A DNA stretch of 64,000 bases from a virus: positions 1 through 64,000 of IMG/VR virus record IMGVR_UViG_3300019754_000001. One strand, 5' to 3'. Position 1 is the first letter of the stretch. Each line of letters begins with the position of its first letter. The notes beneath the pieces are model-generated. The model had not been told where the DNA came from. It saw only the letters and a program-made list of their open reading frames with translations, and made no database searches. The position numbers were made by a program, and so were the translations under genes. Below, one piece after another: positions 1 through 6,016 of the stretch.

Positions 1-14
1 AAGTTGAAGATTTA

Positions 15-101
15 AGAAAGTATATACATGGAAACATGTTAATCCCTCGCGCACATATATTGTTTGATTTGATTTGATTTAATACTGCGCGTATACTTTC
101 T
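15..101 (+). other. Nested inverted repeats, possible three-way-junction RNA
   Basis: The 10-base arms AGAAAGTATA (15-24) and TATACTTTCT (92-101) are perfectly complementary. Inside them are a 5-bp hairpin with a GAAA loop (26-39) and a second pair, CGCGCA (48-53) with TGCGCG (86-91). The inner pair ends where the outer right arm begins, as in a three-way junction. The enclosed loop contains tandem GATTT repeats (66-80). I see no open reading frame. The arrangement could be a structured RNA, a DNA cruciform or operators. Only the pairing is seen; the function is unknown. Confidence 0.4.
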
Positions 102-148
102 ATGACAAGGGGGTAAATATAAAAAAAATAATATGGAATACTTATAGC

Positions 149-188
149 ACTTACCCTCAGTAAAGATTGAGCTGGGGGTAAGTTTTTT
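149..188 (+). terminator. Rho-independent terminator
   Basis: A 12-bp stem (149-160 with 172-183, one G-T pair) has an 11-base loop and is followed by six T. It would end a rightward transcript entering from the left of the window, or a short RNA made from bases 1-148, and it isolates the tRNA region downstream. Confidence 0.8.
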
Positions 189-196
189 ATCAACGA

Positions 197-290
197 GGTC
201 TCGCTAACTACTTGAGGAAAAGAGTAGATTAGCCGGGTGTAAAGCTTCTTCATTGAAGTATAAACTTAGGTTCGAGTCCTGAGGAGGCCG
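197..290 (+). other. tRNA-like sequence, probably degenerate
   Basis: A textbook T arm is present (stem 266-270/278-282, loop TTCGAGT). A six-pair acceptor helix forms between 197-202 and 284-289, and a D-like stem pairs 208-212 with 223-227. No standard 7-base anticodon loop can be built: the best middle hairpin (244-248/255-259) has a six-base loop. It may be a decayed tRNA, an unusual long-arm tRNA, or a tRNA mimic. I assign no amino acid. Confidence 0.3.
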
Positions 291-302
291 CTTAGTTTTG
301 CG

Positions 303-400
303 ATGTTTCACAAACATTACTGGTTTGCCAACTACCAGTGTCGAAAGACAAGTCCGAAAGGATATATAAGTTGGAGGGGTGGGGGGTGTCCCCCAGCCCT
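303..400 (+). other. Cluster of five hairpins, candidate non-coding RNA
   Basis: Consecutive hairpins pair 303-308/312-317, 319-324/334-339, 340-342/347-349 and 352-355/360-363. The last two are each capped by a GAAA tetraloop. They are followed by a G/C-rich helix pairing 375-378 and 380-385 with 390-395 and 397-400. There is no plausible open frame. The cluster lies immediately before tRNA-Arg, so it could be a leader, a processing signal or an independent RNA. I do not recognise the fold. Confidence 0.4.
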
Positions 401-406
401 TATCCA

Positions 407-478
407 GTCCCCATAGTTCAATGGATAGAACAAAGGTTTCCTAAACCTTAGATTCGAGTTCGAGTCTCGGTGGGGGCA
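407..478 (+). tRNA. tRNA-Arg, anticodon CCT
   Basis: A full cloverleaf can be drawn. The acceptor pairs 407-413 with 471-477, the D stem 416-419 with 428-431, the anticodon stem 433-437 with 445-449, and the T stem 454-458 with 466-470 around loop TTCGAGT. The anticodon CCT is at 440-442 and reads AGG. The 3' CCA is not encoded. AGA and AGG dominate arginine codons in most genes here, so this tRNA probably supplements a host supply that differs. Confidence 0.93.
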
Positions 479-512
479 CAAATTAGATATTAATTAATAA
501 AAGAAAGAAGAG

Positions 513-926
513 ATGAAGATTAGAAAAATTAAACAAGGCAAGGCCTTCTGGGCAATGTTTAAAATAGCTGTTGCTTTACTAACAACAGCCGTAGCCTTCT
601 CGATAAAGGCAGTTGGACAACCAAGTCTCTCACAAGTAACTTCCGAGTATCTTGCTGGAGCTGTCTATATGACATCCTTTCAGGGAGAAATTAAGAAAGG
701 AGAGACTGCGATGGGTAGATTTACCCTCACACAAGGCACATTTAAAGTGTCTTTACTGCTATTTGACGGAGATGAATTAATCTCCAAAGAAGAGCATATA
801 GTAATGAATAATATGAAAGGGTATAAACCTACAAGCTATAACATTACTAACACGGTAACCAGAAAGGCTACTTATTTTATAATTTTAACTTATTTGAAAA
901 ATGAAACAATCAGGAAAACCAATTGA
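513..926 (+). CDS. Secreted or membrane-anchored protein of unknown function
   Basis: This 137-residue protein starts at the first ATG after tRNA-Arg. Residues 1-36 look like a signal peptide: basic start (MKIRKIKQGK), hydrophobic core near residues 14-33, then a polar stretch. The mature part is short and probably beta-rich, with no recognised motif. Its end overlaps the next gene by 26 bases. It may act in the host envelope, but nothing in the sequence proves that. Confidence 0.7.
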   Translation: MKIRKIKQGKAFWAMFKIAVALLTTAVAFSIKAVGQPSLSQVTSEYLAGAVYMTSFQGEIKKGETAMGRFTLTQGTFKVSLLLFDGDELISKEEHIVMNNMKGYKPTSYNITNTVTRKATYFIILTYLKNETIRKTN

Positions 927-1251
927 AAAGTTTATAAATAAAGACATAAAAGTAGGAGATACTGTATATCTAAAAGACGGTTCCGCCCTTACAGATATTA
1001 AAGGCGTTGAACGCTATATAGTCCACGCTTATAAAGATATTACTGGTATTGATTTACCGTTAAAGCAGATACCGGCTGAAGTAATAGAAATAGATCAACA
1101 GTATGCATGTGATGGTTATTCTTGTTATTACCTACAAGATATTAAAATAAAGGTAGGTAAAGGCTTATTCAGGACAGCGAGTAAGTTCGTATTTAAACCT
1201 GAAAAGAAAGTAACCTCTTATGTAATAATTGAATTTATAAATATACCATAA
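901..1251 (+). CDS. Hypothetical protein
   Basis: This 116-residue protein begins inside the 3' end of the upstream gene, which suggests translational coupling. Residues 15-26 (KVGDTVYLKDGS) resemble the first strands of a small SH3- or KOW-like beta barrel, but that is only a resemblance. A Cys pair near residues 70-75 has no partner elsewhere. The gene is followed by tRNA-Arg(TCT). Confidence 0.65.
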   Translation: MKQSGKPIEKFINKDIKVGDTVYLKDGSALTDIKGVERYIVHAYKDITGIDLPLKQIPAEVIEIDQQYACDGYSCYYLQDIKIKVGKGLFRTASKFVFKPEKKVTSYVIIEFINIP

Positions 1252-1264
1252 ATATATGATATAA

Positions 1265-1338
1265 GCTCCACTAGCTTAATTGGATAGGGCAACAGCCTTC
1301 TAAGCTGTAGGTTAAAGGTTCGAATCCTTTGTGGGGCA
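1265..1338 (+). tRNA. tRNA-Arg, anticodon TCT
   Basis: The acceptor pairs 1265-1271 with 1331-1337 and the discriminator is A1338. The anticodon stem pairs 1292-1296 with 1304-1308, with loop CTTCTAA and anticodon TCT at 1299-1301, reading AGA. The T loop TTCGAAT starts at 1319. CCA is not encoded. AGA is a preferred arginine codon in this genome. Confidence 0.95.
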
Positions 1339-1361
1339 CTTTGCTAATTAAATTAAAAATT

Positions 1362-1586
1362 ATGTTTATAGGAGAAGATGAATACGGAAAGGTATTATGC
1401 TATACCGAAAAGAGACAATACTCTTTTAAACCAAGCACAGAATTATTTACATATTCAAAGTACATTTATCTAAAGTGCTCTTTTAAACAAGCTTTAGAGA
1501 ATAAGGAACTTATTAATAAATTATATCCTTTACTTAGCACATCTTCTTTATGTGCAGGTAAAGTAATAAGAGAAAAAGAAATATAA
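1362..1586 (+). CDS. Hypothetical protein
   Basis: I chose ATG 1362 (74 residues, beginning MFIGEDEYGK) over an in-frame TTG at 1329, because that TTG lies inside the tRNA-Arg(TCT) acceptor stem. There is no recognised domain. The stop overlaps the next start by one base. Confidence 0.6.
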   Translation: MFIGEDEYGKVLCYTEKRQYSFKPSTELFTYSKYIYLKCSFKQALENKELINKLYPLLSTSSLCAGKVIREKEI

Positions 1587-1804
1587 TGTTACAATCAGAA
1601 CTAAAACCTGGAGATAATGTTCATTACCAGCCAGAACACTTTGAGGAAAATGAATTTGAGAATGGTATAATAAAAGAGATACCAGAACATACTACAGAAG
1701 CCGTAAAAGTAGTATATAGCTGTGCTGGAGAATGGCATAGGTACGAAGAGTTCACATCGGCATTAACTAACCTTCGAGACCTTAAGAAAGGGTGGAGAAG
1801 TTAA
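1586..1804 (+). CDS. Small conserved phage protein of unknown function
   Basis: The 72-residue product has the pattern L-K-P-G-D-x-V-H-Y near the start and ends with V-V-Y-S-C-A-G-E-W, a T-N-L-R-D-L-K-x-G-W stretch and RS. From memory, this layout recurs in small hypothetical proteins of phages of Bacteroidota. The function is unknown. It starts on the last base of the upstream stop. Confidence 0.7.
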   Translation: MLQSELKPGDNVHYQPEHFEENEFENGIIKEIPEHTTEAVKVVYSCAGEWHRYEEFTSALTNLRDLKKGWRS

Positions 1805-1815
1805 TATGTAAAGAT

Positions 1816-1941
1816 ATGGAACAAGCAAAACAAAGAATAGAAATATCAAATGATATCTTTATAGAAGTGGGAGGTAAGAAAAGATACCTTCATTTTGTAA
1901 TTGATCGATACGGACACACGATGTGTCAGTATTATAAATAA
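1816..1941 (+). CDS. Possible 41-residue protein
   Basis: A short open frame (MEQAKQRIEISND...) fills the gap between the upstream gene and tRNA-Met. It ends seven bases before the tRNA. Coding-like composition and tight packing support it, but the length does not exclude chance. Confidence 0.45.
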   Translation: MEQAKQRIEISNDIFIEVGGKKRYLHFVIDRYGHTMCQYYK

Positions 1942-1947
1942 CAACAA

Positions 1948-2022
1948 GCGCCCCTAGCTCAATTTGGTTAGAGCAAATGACTCATAATCATTAGGTTTCA
2001 GGTTCAAGTCCTGAGGGGCGCA
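1948..2022 (+). tRNA. tRNA with CAT anticodon (elongator Met or Ile2)
   Basis: The acceptor pairs 1948-1954 (GCGCCCC) with 2015-2021 (GGGGCGC), and the discriminator is A. The anticodon arm AATGA-CTCATAA-TCATT gives CAT. The paired 1:72 position and the AT-rich anticodon stem rule out an initiator. It may be elongator Met, or Ile read through lysidine modification; sequence alone does not decide. Confidence 0.93.
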
Positions 2023-2027
2023 CATAT

Positions 2028-2100
2028 TGCGAGGAAGTGTAGTTGGTTGCATGACGGGCTCATATCCCGTAGGTAAGAGGTTCGATTCCTCTCCTCGCTA
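2028..2100 (+). tRNA. Initiator-like tRNA-Met, anticodon CAT
   Basis: The anticodon arm ACGGG-CTCATAT-CCCGT has three consecutive G-C pairs next to the loop, the hallmark of bacterial initiator tRNA. The acceptor pairs 2029-2034 with 2093-2098, leaving a T-T mismatch at position 1:72, where initiators are characteristically unpaired. The D stem is 2037-2040/2049-2052 and the T stem 2076-2080/2088-2092. CCA is not encoded. It lies only five bases after the other CAT tRNA. Confidence 0.88.
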
Positions 2101-2145
2101 CAACGCATCAAAAGATGCACATTTATTAACTTAAAATACAAACAG

Positions 2146-2418
2146 ATGGAACCAAGAGAATTAGTAAATTTCGAAAGTAATATAAACAAGCATAGAAGTC
2201 TATTAGGTCTTGTCTTATTTCACCTAGATGAAGTGGGAGTTAAGTTTAAAAACCTAACGGACGCCAAAAAGAAACTAGCCAAAGCTAGTAATCTTATAAA
2301 AGAGGCTGAGAACCTCATAGATGAGTCCTATCTTTATATTTTATTGGTAGATAAATATTCTAACTTTAAAATATCGAAAGAAAATTTAATGGAGGAATTA
2401 AGTAAAATAAAACTATAG
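2146..2418 (+). CDS. Hypothetical helical protein
   Basis: This 90-residue protein is rich in Lys, Glu and Leu, with a likely coiled-coil region at residues 38-60. It is the first gene of a run of overlapping or abutting small genes that follows the tRNAs. No family is recognised. Its stop directly abuts the next ATG. Confidence 0.65.
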   Translation: MEPRELVNFESNINKHRSLLGLVLFHLDEVGVKFKNLTDAKKKLAKASNLIKEAENLIDESYLYILLVDKYSNFKISKENLMEELSKIKL

Positions 2419-2814
2419 ATGGAACAAGGAGAAAGTCCCTATAATAGGGTAGCTATAAGAGGCATCAATAGCCTCTTAAAGTTAGACTTCAAGACTGATG
2501 AAGGTGTTTATGTAAAACGTAAATACAACAACCAGTTTTTTCCTATGAAAGAAGTTGAAAAAATAATTCCTGCCTTTCATATTACGAAAGAGAAGGAACG
2601 GAAAAAGGCTGAATGGGTAGAAAGAAATAAACCCAAAACGCCATTTGAAACAGAATTAGAGTTGATGCATAGTAAGATGTATGAGCTTTTAATCTCAGGA
2701 ACTACTAAAGGAGTATATAAACTCCTTAACGAAATAAAAATAAGGCAAAAAGAGCACGCCTGTGAAGAAGCTCTCAATGATTATCTAATAAGTAGAAAAT
2801 GGAAACTGTTTTAG
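2419..2814 (+). CDS. Hypothetical protein
   Basis: The 131-residue product starts immediately after the upstream TAG and overlaps the following gene by 16 bases. It is basic and mostly helical in its second half (about residues 55-125). No motif is recognised, and the function is unknown. Confidence 0.65.
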   Translation: MEQGESPYNRVAIRGINSLLKLDFKTDEGVYVKRKYNNQFFPMKEVEKIIPAFHITKEKERKKAEWVERNKPKTPFETELELMHSKMYELLISGTTKGVYKLLNEIKIRQKEHACEEALNDYLISRKWKLF

Positions 2815-3071
2815 GAGAACCAATTAAAGAAGATACAGTAGCGATATTGTACCTTTGCAAATTCAACAAAACGTTGAATACGATGTCTGTAAAGTATGAA
2901 GCTCAATTTAACAACAGATCCAGTGCGCTACAGTCTTACGCCAACATTCCAAATCCAGAAAGTCAATTGGTTACGGGAAAAACAAGAGAGGAGTTGAAAA
3001 ATAATCTGAAAAGATTACATGACAACATGAAAGACCCAGAGTGGTTAGAAGACCTTAGAGACTGTATATGA
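2799..3071 (+). CDS. Hypothetical protein
   Basis: The 90-residue protein starts with ATG inside the end of the preceding gene, and its TGA overlaps the next ATG (ATGA), a coupled arrangement. The C-terminal third (TREELKNNLKRLHDNMKDPEW) is probably helical. No family is recognised. Confidence 0.65.
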   Translation: METVLGEPIKEDTVAILYLCKFNKTLNTMSVKYEAQFNNRSSALQSYANIPNPESQLVTGKTREELKNNLKRLHDNMKDPEWLEDLRDCI

Positions 3072-3349
3072 GAAATAAGAAACTCATAAAAAAGATAATT
3101 AAGGCGGAAGCATTAGCTACCATCTTAGATAAAAATGCTCTTTTAGAGGAGGTAGTAACCAACTTTAAAAAAAGAGGGGAGGCCAATGGTTATAAGATTG
3201 ACTTTGTAACCATAGAAAGAAGAGATGATAAAGTATTTGTTACTTTAGAGTCCAGGAGTTTAATAATGTGTTCAACAATTGAAAATAACATGTTTAAGTA
3301 TCTTAGTGGTGCTGAAAACATATTTAAAAAAGTAATAGGATGGATATAG
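3068..3349 (+). CDS. Hypothetical protein
   Basis: The 93-residue protein has a basic N-terminus (MRNKKLIKKIIKAE) followed by alternating strands and helices. It is coupled to its neighbours by a 4-base overlap upstream and a 10-base overlap downstream. The function is unknown. Confidence 0.65.
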   Translation: MRNKKLIKKIIKAEALATILDKNALLEEVVTNFKKRGEANGYKIDFVTIERRDDKVFVTLESRSLIMCSTIENNMFKYLSGAENIFKKVIGWI

Positions 3350-3687
3350 AAGAAATCTTAACAAAAGCCTCCAATGGACAACTAATATTGGCTGGGGGAG
3401 GGTATCTTATCTTACTAATATGCTTAGGGCTGTGGTGGATTAAAGATAGCAAAGAAAAACAAGCTAAACGCAAGATTATAGCAATCAAGCGTGAAGCTTA
3501 CGCATATATGCTTAAAGGGTGGACATTGACAAATGCACACTTTTGGGATGCGGCTTGTATAAGCTATAATCCCAAGAGTAGACAAGTAGAAGACGAAACA
3601 GGAGAATTTGTTCACTTTTGGAGCGATGATTACTTTCCTGGAGTTGAATGGGAACTTATAGATGATGGAGGACTGTGTAATGAATAA
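3340..3687 (+). CDS. Membrane-anchored protein, paralogue of the next gene
   Basis: The 115-residue protein has one hydrophobic segment at about residues 15-33 followed by a basic stretch, so the C-terminus is probably cytoplasmic. Residues 48-110 match the downstream protein through the shared pattern EAYxYMLxG, TN, FW, DY, P, V, W-E. This looks like a tandem duplication in which one copy gained or kept a membrane anchor. The function is unknown. Confidence 0.7.
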   Translation: MDIEEILTKASNGQLILAGGGYLILLICLGLWWIKDSKEKQAKRKIIAIKREAYAYMLKGWTLTNAHFWDAACISYNPKSRQVEDETGEFVHFWSDDYFPGVEWELIDDGGLCNE

Positions 3688-3871
3688 GAAAGAGGCATAC
3701 GAATATATGTTAGCCGGAGGGTTAATAACAAACATGTATTTTAGTAGAGATGAATTTCTATTCATAAGTCCTGAAAGTGATAGGATAGAGAAGGAGGATG
3801 GTTATCATATGGATAACTTCTGGGACTCGGACTACTTACCAACTGTAAAATGGGAAAAATATGAAGACTAA
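3680..3871 (+). CDS. Soluble paralogue of the upstream membrane-anchored protein
   Basis: I chose ATG 3680 (63 residues, MNKKEAYEYM) rather than ATG 3662, because the shorter form aligns from its first residues with the upstream paralogue. The conserved pattern is a small alpha/beta fold with FW-D-DY and P-V-W-E. It overlaps the upstream gene by 8 bases and the downstream gene by 11. The function is unknown. Confidence 0.68.
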   Translation: MNKKEAYEYMLAGGLITNMYFSRDEFLFISPESDRIEKEDGYHMDNFWDSDYLPTVKWEKYED

Positions 3872-4046
3872 AAGAAAAATGCCAATTGGGGAGCTATTGG
3901 GGAAGATGTTCCTTATAACCTCTGTGATAGTTGAAACTACACTGTTAGGGTTAATTATATATGACTGGGATAAGTATGGGGAGATTGCATTTGTAACCTC
4001 ACTCATAGTTATAGTTATAGACGTAGTGTTATTTAAACAAAAGTAA
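3861..4046 (+). CDS. Small two-helix membrane protein
   Basis: This 61-residue protein has a basic N-terminus and two likely membrane helices (about residues 13-31 and 38-57). Its size and topology would suit a holin, but the gene next to the endolysin is a better candidate. It is followed by the intergenic composite element at 4052. Confidence 0.65.
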   Translation: MKTKRKMPIGELLGKMFLITSVIVETTLLGLIIYDWDKYGEIAFVTSLIVIVIDVVLFKQK

Positions 4047-4051
4047 TAAAC

Positions 4052-4100
4052 AGCCATAGAAGAAGACAGTAATTTTGAAAACTGACTAATCCTCGCGCAA
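4052..4100 (+). repeat. Composite repeat element, copy E2
   Basis: A 17-base box (4052-4068), identical to 38992-39008, is followed by exactly 18 bases that can form a small hairpin (4067-4070/4081-4084), and then by TAATCCTCGCGCA from 4087. The same order and spacing recur at 23694 and 38992. It lies in a non-coding stretch before the small gene at 4207. Bases 4101-4206 hold nothing I recognise except GAGGATT (4155-4161), which can pair with AATCCTC (4088-4094). Confidence 0.5.
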
Positions 4101-4206
4101 CATTCAACACCTAAGACACAAGAGAGTGTAGAGGTAAAGAGAATTTCGCCGGAGGATTGAGCAGTGTGTAAAATTTAAGTCTATCTCTATGGCAAATTAA
4201 TACAAG

Positions 4207-4368
4207 ATGCTTGATAGAACAAATCCAACTAATCCAGTCTTCAAGAAAGGAAGATTTAAAGGCAGCAGTGTAAGATATGTATGTGAACAGCATCTTTGGT
4301 ACATAATTAGCATGTTGAATGCTGGGGCTATTCACTTATACGATTTGCCTAAGGGATTTAAATTATAA
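4207..4368 (+). CDS. Small hypothetical protein
   Basis: The 53-residue open frame starts MLDRTNPTNP and ends PKGFKL. Its composition, with aromatic and charged residues in a globular mix, looks coding. It fills most of the gap before the lysis cassette. No family is recognised. The minus-strand frame over the same bases is less convincing because it would oppose every neighbour. Confidence 0.55.
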   Translation: MLDRTNPTNPVFKKGRFKGSSVRYVCEQHLWYIISMLNAGAIHLYDLPKGFKL

Positions 4369-4387
4369 ACAATAGAAAAAAGAAAAG

Positions 4388-4582
4388 ATGGAAGCAAAGT
4401 ACAAAATATTAATAATAACAATAGCTATACTAATGGCATTATTTTATGCTATTTTTAGCTTTGTTCTGGGGAGCATTTACTTCTTAGAATGGGGACTAGT
4501 TGCAAGAATTATATACATTGTAATAATGACAGTATTTATTACTATAGTGTGTAAACAATGGGGGGAGCGTTATGAAAAGTAG
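4388..4582 (+). CDS. Holin candidate
   Basis: The 64-residue protein has two hydrophobic helices (about residues 6-29 and 36-56) and a short charged C-terminus (QWGERYEK), typical of small phage holins. It lies directly before a small lipoprotein and an endolysin, with a 11-base overlap into the lipoprotein gene. By position it would form the inner-membrane lesion that triggers lysis. Holins are too diverse to prove by sequence alone. Confidence 0.6.
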   Translation: MEAKYKILIITIAILMALFYAIFSFVLGSIYFLEWGLVARIIYIVIMTVFITIVCKQWGERYEK

Positions 4583-4793
4583 TGCTAGAAACCTATTCGA
4601 GTGGCTATGGCCATTCATAGTAATAATTTTCATTATGACATTTGTTAGTTGTGGGGAAGAGGAAACAACCCAACTTGACAGGGTTGAGATTAAAACCGAG
4701 ATAATAATGGAGGAAGCTCTTCATATCGAGAATAAGATAAACAAAATGAAGAGCCAACTAGATTCAATAGACAATTATGTTAAAAAAAATTGA
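4572..4793 (+). CDS. Small lipoprotein, spanin candidate
   Basis: The 73-residue protein has a hydrophobic stretch (about 12-26) ending in a lipobox F-V-S-C27-G of the type seen in Bacteroidota. A helical, coiled-coil-like tail (about 38-70, KINKMKSQLDSIDNYVKK) follows. A lipoprotein with a periplasmic coiled coil between holin and endolysin suggests an outer-membrane spanin or a unimolecular spanin. It overlaps the holin candidate by 11 bases and the endolysin by 17. Confidence 0.62.
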   Translation: MKSSARNLFEWLWPFIVIIFIMTFVSCGEEETTQLDRVEIKTEIIMEEALHIENKINKMKSQLDSIDNYVKKN

Positions 4794-5565
4794 TCCAAAA
4801 AGAAACCTCCTTGTGCAACTTGCAAGAGGGGAAGAAGTATTAATACCTTTAAACAAAAAGAAGGCATTAAAGCATGTCGGAATACTAATGGGATTTATAC
4901 TCCTGTTATTTTCATTTGAAACAACACCAAATGGGAATACATACGTAAGGACTTCTTTTACTGTTGAAAGCGATACAGTAGAAAAAGTAAGATTGGAAGC
5001 TCAAGAGTTATTAAAACTCGGAGCTGATAATTATACGCATGCAGCTGAGCTACTAGTAACTCATAAACATGTGATAGATAGCAACACACATATATTTCCA
5101 AACATGCCTACAGAGGACATCTTTGCAGTTATGTGTGCAATCTTTATGTCCGAAAGTAAGGACAAAAGGTTAAATAAGCCTGGAACCTCAACAGCCTACA
5201 TTAGTGGGTATAACGGTTGGGGAATGAAATGTGGCTCCAATTGGAAAGGAGAAGCTACGTATACTGGATATTGGGAAATTGTCAAAGGAAAAAGAGTCGA
5301 TTTCAAGAAAGGTGAGGGTGGTAGAGCCAACGCGTGGAGAGCTTTCGATTCTTTAGAAGAAGCTATGCTAAGCTGGTTCGATCTTGTATCTAAGAAAAGA
5401 TATGAGACAGCAAGGCAGGCCAAATCAGCTGAAGATTGTGTAGAAGAACTTGTTTCTGCAGGTTACGCAACAAGTCCCCGTACCTCCAAGATGTGGAGGG
5501 ATATAATGCGAAAGTACCCCTTTAGGGAGGTATATTTAGAAACTAATACTAAATCTACGAAATAG
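4777..5565 (+). CDS. Endolysin, glucosaminidase family, membrane-anchored
   Basis: The 262-residue protein has one hydrophobic helix at about residues 32-48 and a C-terminal glucosaminidase-like domain (about 85-250). The probable catalytic Glu is in the S-E126-S motif near the domain start. It is followed by N-G-W-G-M-K and by the late W-R-A-F-D-S-L-E-E-A-M and S-A-G-Y-A-T-S-P signatures of FlgJ/endo-N-acetylglucosaminidases. Such enzymes cut the glycan of peptidoglycan. The N-terminal helix suggests a signal-anchor form that waits in the membrane until the holin acts. It is the last gene of the lysis cassette. Confidence 0.82.
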   Translation: MLKKIDPKRNLLVQLARGEEVLIPLNKKKALKHVGILMGFILLLFSFETTPNGNTYVRTSFTVESDTVEKVRLEAQELLKLGADNYTHAAELLVTHKHVIDSNTHIFPNMPTEDIFAVMCAIFMSESKDKRLNKPGTSTAYISGYNGWGMKCGSNWKGEATYTGYWEIVKGKRVDFKKGEGGRANAWRAFDSLEEAMLSWFDLVSKKRYETARQAKSAEDCVEELVSAGYATSPRTSKMWRDIMRKYPFREVYLETNTKSTK

Positions 5566-5566
5566 C

Positions 5567-5760
5567 ATGTTCAAATTTATTGTAAAGTGGATAACAGGCG
5601 ATAAGACCTACACCCACACAATACGCTCAAGTTCGAACAACTTCTCCGAAAGAAGAGGGAAACGAACAAGATGCTCCTATAAAAGGGGAACTCTCGAAGG
5701 TTCTACGCGAACCAAAAGAGGTTAATACGGCATAGCCCAACCGCCGATAGTGTTGGGCAC
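5567..5760 (+). ncRNA. Candidate structured RNA (alternative: 52-residue frame)
   Basis: Five consecutive hairpins can be drawn: 5631-5635/5663-5667, enclosing 5641-5645/5651-5655; 5674-5678/5684-5688; 5691-5694/5717-5720, enclosing 5699-5703/5709-5713; and 5735-5741/5752-5758. An open frame (5567-5725, MFKFIVKWITG...) starts one base after the endolysin stop, but its second half is a basic, low-quality sequence that looks like translated RNA structure. I favour a non-coding RNA or a leader of the gene at 5783. The type is inferred only from pairing. Confidence 0.4.
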
Positions 5761-5782
5761 TTACATCTTAATATATAAAGAG

Positions 5783-6016
5783 ATGGCAAATAGAGAATAT
5801 ACTGAAGCATCGGTATTGAAGGTTCTAAAGAACCATGGAATTATGCCTAAAAATGGCATGTTCGACTTTTCTACACAAATAGTGGAAAAGAAAATAAAAA
5901 CCCCACTTGGCGATAAAATAGTCAAGAAAGAGTTTACACCAAAACAACCAGGAATAAAACTACTCGGCAAGATTAGTTTCTTGGTAAACTATTGTGGATT
6001 TACAGCAAGATGGTAG
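5783..6016 (+). CDS. Hypothetical protein
   Basis: I chose ATG 5783 (77 residues, MANREYTEAS) because the upstream in-frame GTG at 5750 falls inside the hairpin region. The protein looks globular, with a helix at the N-terminus (ASVLKVLKNHGI) and a Lys-rich beta segment after it. No family is recognised. It overlaps the next gene by 7 bases. Confidence 0.62.
   Translation: MANREYTEASVLKVLKNHGIMPKNGMFDFSTQIVEKKIKTPLGDKIVKKEFTPKQPGIKLLGKISFLVNYCGFTARW

Noticed and set aside
340-370. Hammerhead ribozyme
   Set aside because: The GTC-GAAA-GAC and TCC-GAAA-GGA hairpins resemble hammerhead stem II, but the conserved CTGATGA core is missing.
2004-2189. Minus-strand frame over the tRNA-Met region
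   Set aside because: It overlaps two tRNAs and part of a coding gene; no evidence of expression.
4111-4335. Minus-strand frame over the 53-codon plus-strand gene
   Set aside because: It opposes all neighbours and the plus-strand frame has better composition.
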